From assembly GCA_900319625.1 (NCBI GenBank), contig ONPD01000001.1, forward strand, positions 248,001 to 312,000: DNA of 64,000 bases. The letters run 5' to 3'. Source of the DNA: an uncultured Treponema sp. Its GTDB lineage: Bacteria; Spirochaetota; Spirochaetia; Treponematales; Treponemataceae. Positions 59,075-64,000 of this stretch are shown here, piece by piece (positions within the stretch are counted from its first letter, which is position 1; each line of letters starts with the position of its first letter). The position numbers were made by a program, and so were the translations under genes. The notes under the pieces were generated by a model. The model did no database searches, was not told the origin of the DNA, and saw only the letters and a list, made by a program, of their open reading frames with translations.

Positions 59075-59914
59075 GTGAAAGAAGAAGCGACAAAAAAAGA
59101 ATCGATTGAAGACATAGTTTTGCGTCACTCCGGCCGCGGTATGGATATCCTTCGCGGTTACAAAAGAGACCGCTACGCAGAAGCTGCCGCCCGGACAATT
59201 CTTGACTGGGAGAAAGGTACAGTTTTTTTGACAACCGGCTTTTACGTGGCAGGTTTTGCCGAAACTGACGGCCCGGTAGGAACAGTCTTTCTTGCAAAGG
59301 CCCTGAAAATGCTGGGCTACAGGCCGGTAATCCTTACTGATGATTATTGCCGCGGCTTTTTTGATGGTGAAGGCGTTGAGGTGATTTATATGCCCTTTGA
59401 TGCTGACCTGGACTGGTGCATGGAAACTCTGGGCTCCTTTACTCCTGTCGGCTTAATCAGCATTGAACGCTGCGGTGAAAATACTGAGCGGGATTATGCC
59501 AATATGAGGGGCGTGAGTATTACAGACAAAACTGCCGCTGCCGATTTATTTTTCCGCATAGCACTTGGAATTGTTCCTACAATCGGGGTAGGGGACGGCG
59601 GAAACGAAATCGGAATGGGAAATGTCGCTGATATTATAGAAGAAAAGCTTTCACTTAAGCCCTGCGTCGTAACGGTAGATAATCTTGTGATTGCGACAGT
59701 TTCCAACTGGGGCGCCTACGCAATCATTGCTTACCTTGAAAAGCTGAGCGGTCAGAAGGTCTTTATGAATTTCGAGGATGCCAGGGCCTTTATCAAAAAA
59801 ACTGTAGATTTGGGCAGTGTGGACGGAGTTCTAAAACAGCAGATTGTCAGCGTGGACGGCTTTGGAATGGAAACGGAAAAAGAAATTATTGATTCTCTTG
59901 GAGCGGCTATATGA
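59075..59914 (+). CDS. DUF4392 protein, D-glutamate cyclase C-terminal-type
   Basis: This 279-residue protein matches the domain called GLUCM-like or D-glutamate cyclase C-terminal. It has [75 protein letters not shown] residues and [15 protein letters not shown]. In animals it is fused behind DUF1445 in one enzyme. I chose GTG 59075 with GGGGGGA five bases upstream; TTG 59057 is an in-frame alternative. The stop overlaps PxpA by four bases. It should act on D-glutamate with the DUF1445 partner (inference). Confidence 0.88.
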   Translation: MKEEATKKESIEDIVLRHSGRGMDILRGYKRDRYAEAAARTILDWEKGTVFLTTGFYVAGFAETDGPVGTVFLAKALKMLGYRPVILTDDYCRGFFDGEGVEVIYMPFDADLDWCMETLGSFTPVGLISIERCGENTERDYANMRGVSITDKTAAADLFFRIALGIVPTIGVGDGGNEIGMGNVADIIEEKLSLKPCVVTVDNLVIATVSNWGAYAIIAYLEKLSGQKVFMNFEDARAFIKKTVDLGSVDGVLKQQIVSVDGFGMETEKEIIDSLGAAI

Positions 59915-60663
59915 AAATTGATTTGAATTGTGATTTGGGCGAAAGCTTTGGAAACTATAAAATCGGGATGGATGAGGAAGTTATAAAATTCATTTCTTCG
60001 GCAAATATTGCCTGCGGTTTTCATGCTTCAGACCCCCTGGTAATGGAAAAAACTGTTGCACTCGCAAAAGAAAATGGAGTAAAAGTCGGAGCTCATCCGG
60101 GTTTTCCTGACCTGGTTGGCTTTGGCCGCCGCAACATAAATGTTTCCCCTGCCGAATTAAAAGCTATGGTTATGTATCAGGTGGGGGCGCTGGCGGCCTT
60201 TTGTAAGGCAAAGGGCGTAAAAATGAACCACGTAAAGCCGCACGGCGCGATGTACAATATGGCCGCAAAGGATATCAAGCTTGCCCTTGCGATCGCGGAA
60301 GGAATTGCCCAAGTTGATGATTCTCTGATTCTTCTGGGACTGAGCGGAAGTCAGCTTTTGAAGGCCGCTCAGGAAGTCGGCTTAAAAAGTGCAGCCGAAG
60401 TATTTGCGGACCGGGCCTACGAAGAAGACGGCTCTCTTGTTGCCAGAACAAAGCCTGGTGCCGTAATTGCTGATGAAAATGAAGTTATCGAGCGGGTAAT
60501 CAAAATGATAAAGCTTGGTAAGGTGCAGACTATCACCGGTAAGGAAATCGAAATCAAGCCTGATTCAATCTGCGTTCACGGTGACAATCCCAAGGCTTTG
60601 AACTTCGTAAAGCTCATCCGCCAGCGCCTGACTCAGGAGAATATAAAAATCGAAGCTATGTAA
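59911..60663 (+). CDS. pxpA: 5-oxoprolinase subunit A (LamB/YcsF family)
   Basis: This 250-residue protein has [39 protein letters not shown] at the N-terminus and [47 protein letters not shown] and [11 protein letters not shown], all hallmarks of PxpA. The family has a barrel fold with metal-binding His and Asp. It completes the PxpABC enzyme with the fused PxpBC upstream, although three genes separate them. Its ATG overlaps the DUF4392 stop by four bases. Confidence 0.95.
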   Translation: MKIDLNCDLGESFGNYKIGMDEEVIKFISSANIACGFHASDPLVMEKTVALAKENGVKVGAHPGFPDLVGFGRRNINVSPAELKAMVMYQVGALAAFCKAKGVKMNHVKPHGAMYNMAAKDIKLALAIAEGIAQVDDSLILLGLSGSQLLKAAQEVGLKSAAEVFADRAYEEDGSLVARTKPGAVIADENEVIERVIKMIKLGKVQTITGKEIEIKPDSICVHGDNPKALNFVKLIRQRLTQENIKIEAM

Positions 60664-60691
60664 AAAAAATCAACTTGTGCAGGAGGATTCT

Positions 60692-61819
60692 ATGCTTGTT
60701 ACTGATAAACGCTGCTGGACAGAAATAAATCTTTCTCAAATTGCCGAAAACTACCGGATTTATAAAAGCTATCTTCCTTCCCAGACTAAGGTAATGGCTG
60801 TTGTAAAAGCTGATGCCTACGGTCACGGTGACATTGAAATTGCCGAAGTTCTACAGGAGGAAGGGGTAAATGATTTTGCAGTTGCAACTCTCGATGAAGC
60901 GGTAAAGCTGAGAACAGGCGGAATTAAAGGACAGATTTTTGTTTTAGGCTACACTCCTATTGCACAGGCTCAATCTTTAATTGAATATGATATTACCCAG
61001 GCGGTTGTTGATGAAAATCACGCAAAAATGCTGAGTAAGTTTGGAAACAGGATAAAAGCGGTTTTTGCCCTGGATACCGGAATGAACAGAATAGGCCTTG
61101 ATGCTGATGATCCTGATCTTTGCGAAAAAATTATCCGCTCTTATATCAAAAAACTTTCTGTTCAGGGGATTTTTACTCACCTTTGCGTTGCTGATACAGA
61201 CAGCAGTGAAGCAATAGCTTTTACAAACAATCAGATTGAAAAATTCGAAGCTGTAGCAGAAAGGCTTTCTGACCTTAAGCTTCCCTATGTTCACTGTCTC
61301 AATTCTGCCGGCGGCTTATGGACGACATGCAGTAAATCAATTTTTGCCCGCCTTGGAATCATACTTTATGGATTAAAGCCTTCATATTTGAACACCCTGC
61401 CTAAGGGAATTAAACCCGCCCTCAGCTGGTACAGCGTAGTTTCAATGGTAAAAACGGTGGAAGCTGGTGAGACAATCAGTTATGGAAGAACTTTCGAAGC
61501 TGAAGTTGGAATGAAGGTTGCAACAGTCTGTGCCGGATATGCCGACGGTTATAACCGCCTCCTTTCCAACAATTTTTATGTTTTGATTAATGGAAAGAGG
61601 GCTCCTGTACTTGGCCGCATCTGTATGGATCAGTTTATGGTTGACGTTTCTAATATCAAGGGCGTCGAAACTGGTTCTAAAGTGACTCTAATCGGCCAGG
61701 ACAGAGACGAAATCATAACCACAGATGATATGGCTCAGGTTGCTGGAACTATCGGCTATGAAATCGTCTGCAATATTTCAAAAAGAGTTGAAAGAAAATA
61801 CAAGCGGCAGACCTTGTAA
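60692..61819 (+). CDS. alr: alanine racemase family protein
   Basis: This 375-residue PLP enzyme has AVVKADAYGHGDIEIAEVL at the start, with the PLP Lys, and a barrel with GMNRIGL and HCLNSAGGL. A C-terminal beta domain with ISYGRTFEAEVGMKVATVCAGYADGYNR (catalytic Tyr region), VLGRICMDQFMVDVSN and GTIGYEIVCNIS completes it. AGGAGG lies just before ATG 60692. It interconverts L- and D-alanine for the cell wall. At the end of this cluster it also could feed D-alanine to the aminotransferase at 58197. A broad-specificity racemase is possible. Confidence 0.93.
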   Translation: MLVTDKRCWTEINLSQIAENYRIYKSYLPSQTKVMAVVKADAYGHGDIEIAEVLQEEGVNDFAVATLDEAVKLRTGGIKGQIFVLGYTPIAQAQSLIEYDITQAVVDENHAKMLSKFGNRIKAVFALDTGMNRIGLDADDPDLCEKIIRSYIKKLSVQGIFTHLCVADTDSSEAIAFTNNQIEKFEAVAERLSDLKLPYVHCLNSAGGLWTTCSKSIFARLGIILYGLKPSYLNTLPKGIKPALSWYSVVSMVKTVEAGETISYGRTFEAEVGMKVATVCAGYADGYNRLLSNNFYVLINGKRAPVLGRICMDQFMVDVSNIKGVETGSKVTLIGQDRDEIITTDDMAQVAGTIGYEIVCNISKRVERKYKRQTL

Positions 61820-61823
61820 AAAG

Positions 61824-62633
61824 CTAGTCCTTATTTTTCCCTGCAAGTCCTGCCATCTTTGTAAAGGTCTTTTCTATGTATTGAGCCTCGCTTTCGGAAA
61901 GGGCAGCGCGGGCAAGAAGGCTGCGCCAGAAGCGTTCCATGTCGGGGCGGCCGGCAAGCTTGAAAAAGCCGATTTTCTGAAGATTGTCTGTGATGTTTGC
62001 AACGGTTTTATCCAGGCGTTCCAGAGTGAGGGGGGTAAAGCCTGCATTTGTTTTACCGCTGTTTTTGAGCTTCTGGCGGAAAAGGTGATAGCAGATAATC
62101 TGAACGGCATGAGAGAGATTGAGGGAACCGAATTCCTGTGATGATGGAATGGCGACTCCTAAAGTGCACATGTCCAGCTGATCATCTGTAAGGCCCGTTC
62201 TTTCGTTGCCGAAAATTACAGCGACTTTGCCGCCTTTTGCGTCCCCTTCCACTTTGCTGTCTGCATAATCCTCCGGCGAGCCGTCAGGCGAGGAATCATC
62301 TTCATCGATTCCAGTAATCATATCGGCCTGTTCTGCAAACTCTTCGGGAAGTAGAAGCTTTCCCTTGCGGTTCTTTCCCCGGCGGCGGGTTGTACCTGCG
62401 CTAAGGGAGCAGTCGGCGGTGGCGGCATTTATATCTTCGTAAAAGCCGGCCTGGTCAAAAATGTAGGCGGCGTGAATGGCCAGGGTGTGGACTTTTTCCA
62501 TGTCGTAATCTTCGCGGCGGCCGACAATGCGCAGTTCCTTTATGTCGTTGTTGGCCATTGCGCGGCAGGCAGCACCTATGTTTCTTGGCTCATCAGGATG
62601 ATCAAGAATGATGACAATTTTCTTCAAATTCAT
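61824..62633 (-). CDS. TrmH/TrmJ-type tRNA or rRNA 2'-O-methyltransferase (SPOUT)
   Basis: This 269-residue protein has IVIILDHPDEPRNIGAACRAMANNDIKELRIVG at the N-terminus (SPOUT motif 1 with Arg and Asn). VAVIFGNERTGLTDDQLDMC (motif 2) and AIPSSQEFGSLNLSHAVQIICYHLFR (motif 3, forming the SAM knot) follow. A helical tail resembles TrmJ, which methylates position 32 of tRNA. An acidic insert (about 110-140, DEDDSSPDGSPEDYADSK) is unusual in the family. It is convergent with the racemase gene, four bases apart. Confidence 0.88.
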   Translation of the reverse strand: MNLKKIVIILDHPDEPRNIGAACRAMANNDIKELRIVGRREDYDMEKVHTLAIHAAYIFDQAGFYEDINAATADCSLSAGTTRRRGKNRKGKLLLPEEFAEQADMITGIDEDDSSPDGSPEDYADSKVEGDAKGGKVAVIFGNERTGLTDDQLDMCTLGVAIPSSQEFGSLNLSHAVQIICYHLFRQKLKNSGKTNAGFTPLTLERLDKTVANITDNLQKIGFFKLAGRPDMERFWRSLLARAALSESEAQYIEKTFTKMAGLAGKNKD

Positions 62634-62692
62634 AAGTCTATTCTATATTAATTTCTATTTTTTTTCACAAAGTTATGTTAAAATTATAGGGT

Positions 62693-64000
62693 ATGAAATT
62701 TGGTGTTTTACGCAAAAAGCAAAAAGTTCTTTCTGCTCACGACCGGGCCACAATGGTTGCATTTTTTGCCTGCTTTTTTGCGTTTTTATACCATGCTGCT
62801 GCTTTTGTTACCTTCGGTATCCTCAGGATTTATCCGCTTTTTATTTCCAATATTTTCAGCGTTTCCCTTTTTCTGGGACTTTGTATTTTAATTCCAAAGG
62901 CAAAAAGCTACGTTTTGATGTACACAATGGCTTCCATAGAAGTTATTTATCATCAGATTATGGCGGAATACCTGCTGGGCTCCTATACCTGCTTTCATTA
63001 TTTTATTTTTCTTCTTGGTCTCTTGCCCTTTCTTGTCTTTGAGGATGATTTTAAGTATTCGATTCCTTTTACAATTATCACTACGGCGATTTTTCTTGTT
63101 CTCTGTGGTATAAATTTTAAGAGCCGATTTATTCTGAGTCCGGATATTCTTTTTGCCTTCAGAATGGTAAATACCTTTGTCGGCTTTTTGATGATTGTAA
63201 TCGTTCTTTTTGTCTACATTATAGTCGTCTACCATTTTGAAAGGGAACTGAAAAGTCATAACGATAACCTGGAAAACGAAATCCGTCTTGCGGCTTTTAT
63301 CCAGCAGAATTTCTACAGGCACGATAATCTCAAGTTTGACGGCTGGGATCTGGCTTATTACAGTCGTCCTCTGGCAGGTGTTTCGGGCGACCTTTATGAT
63401 TTTTATGAAACAAAAAACGGAACTGAGGGTCTTGGAATTTTTGATGTTTCGGGGCACGGAATTTCTTCCGGTCTGGTTACAATGCTTGTAAAAAATATTA
63501 TCCAGCAGGAATTTTCTTTACAGGAAGATAATGAGCTCTGGGAAATCGTAAATACAATCAATGAGCGTGTAATTGCTGAAAAAGGTAAGATTCAGAATTA
63601 TATGACGGGAATTCTTATCAGAATAAGCAAAAATACGCTGGAGCTTGTAAATGCAGGCCACCCCTATCCGATTGTATATCGAAAAAATCCGGGAAAATGT
63701 ACGGTTCTGGAGAGGGCGTCGGAGTTTGCAGGGGGAACGATCGGAATTGCAGGCTTTCCAACCTTCTTTTATTCACAGTTTGTAGATTTCAGTGAGGGTG
63801 ATGAAATAATTCTCTTTACGGACGGAATTTCTGATATTGCGGATTCTGACGGAAAGCGTTTTATTGCAACAAAGCTTCCTGAAATAATCGAAGAGAATTC
63901 AAATCTTCCTTCCGGCGATCAGGTTAAGCTTATTACAAGGGCCCTCAAGGAATTCCAGGAAGGAAAAGAAATTACAGATGATATGACAGTTATCATCTTA
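62693..64000 (+). CDS. SpoIIE-type (PP2C) serine phosphatase with membrane domain, truncated by the window end
   Basis: 436 codons are visible and open to the last base. The first 190 residues form about six membrane helices. A coiled coil (YHFERELKSHNDNLENEIRLAAFIQQ) leads into a SpoIIE/RsbU domain: YYSRPLAGVSGDLYDFYETKNG, LGIFDVSGHGISSGLVTM, TGILIRISKNTLELVNAGHPYPIVY, IILFTDGISDIAD and EITDDMTVIIL, with metal-binding Asp and Gly residues. Such enzymes dephosphorylate anti-sigma-factor antagonists. TAAAAT (62679-62684) lies eight bases before the ATG and no Shine-Dalgarno is seen. Only a few residues are missing at the C-terminus. Confidence 0.88.
   Translation, partial: MKFGVLRKKQKVLSAHDRATMVAFFACFFAFLYHAAAFVTFGILRIYPLFISNIFSVSLFLGLCILIPKAKSYVLMYTMASIEVIYHQIMAEYLLGSYTCFHYFIFLLGLLPFLVFEDDFKYSIPFTIITTAIFLVLCGINFKSRFILSPDILFAFRMVNTFVGFLMIVIVLFVYIIVVYHFERELKSHNDNLENEIRLAAFIQQNFYRHDNLKFDGWDLAYYSRPLAGVSGDLYDFYETKNGTEGLGIFDVSGHGISSGLVTMLVKNIIQQEFSLQEDNELWEIVNTINERVIAEKGKIQNYMTGILIRISKNTLELVNAGHPYPIVYRKNPGKCTVLERASEFAGGTIGIAGFPTFFYSQFVDFSEGDEIILFTDGISDIADSDGKRFIATKLPEIIEENSNLPSGDQVKLITRALKEFQEGKEITDDMTVIIL

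Noticed and set aside
1..64000. CRISPR array, transposase, integrase or prophage structural genes
   Set aside because: I looked for regularly spaced repeats and recognisable mobile-element proteins and saw none; repeats here are isolated palindromic elements.

Overview
The window looks like chromosome of a host-associated Treponema-type spirochaete (gut, rumen or oral rather than the syphilis group). Supporting points are an Rnf complex, type III glutamine synthetase, a DUF1846 protein, a FliG paralogue whose C-terminal domain is spirochaete-like, many two-component systems and spirochaetal lipoproteins. GC-rich dispersed repeats fill several intergenic gaps. The organism call is inferred from gene content and style, not from a marker gene.

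Layout. 1-5 kb: an MCP with one in-frame stop, a HAD phosphatase, and a CitA/DcuS-type sensor-regulator pair. 5-13 kb: a small PQ-loop transporter, an SGNH-like protein, a phenylalanine-type leader with attenuator ahead of a fused DAHP synthase-prephenate dehydratase, a DUF1846 protein, glnN behind an apparent attenuator, and purine nucleoside phosphorylase. 13-23 kb: a NarL-type two-component system, two lipoproteins (one with a poly-C tract inside its promoter), an orphan double-glycine-leader peptide, pyridoxal kinase divergent from a MocR regulator, a pseudouridine synthase, a YhhN protein and a methyltransferase. 23-29 kb: rnfCDGEA, a repeat cluster, then rnfB.

28.8-34.6 kb is an AT-rich accessory island. 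It carries a HigBA-like toxin-antitoxin pair, a structured small-RNA candidate, a FliG-like protein paired with an AAA+ ATPase, a WYL regulator, an HNH nuclease and a PD-(D/E)XK-like nuclease without a normal start codon. The same operator-like inverted repeat lies before the FliG-like gene and before the WYL gene, so the set is probably one regulated unit. No integrase or transposase is visible. I see this as the best candidate for an undescribed system, possibly defensive.

35-50 kb: an ArsC-like protein without its cysteine, a hypoxanthine-DNA glycosylase-like protein, an aromatic acid exporter-like protein and an OFA-type MFS carrier. Next comes a sugar-sensing unit (membrane-anchored binding protein, LytS/YesM kinase, YesN regulator) directly before a ChvE-MmsA-MmsB sugar importer. 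A variant MnmA, an Rrf2 regulator, a cytidylate-kinase-like protein, an ArsB/NhaD carrier and tRNA-Met follow.

50.8-61.8 kb is one long unidirectional cluster: a Liv-type ABC importer (JHMGF), fused PxpB-PxpC, a DUF1445 protein, a D-amino-acid aminotransferase, a DUF4392 protein, PxpA and an alanine racemase. DUF1445 and DUF4392 are the two halves of animal D-glutamate cyclase. The cluster therefore reads as a route that imports amino acids, moves D-amino nitrogen to D-glutamate, cyclises it to 5-oxoproline and reopens it to glutamate. The window ends with a TrmJ-like methyltransferase and a truncated SpoIIE-type phosphatase.
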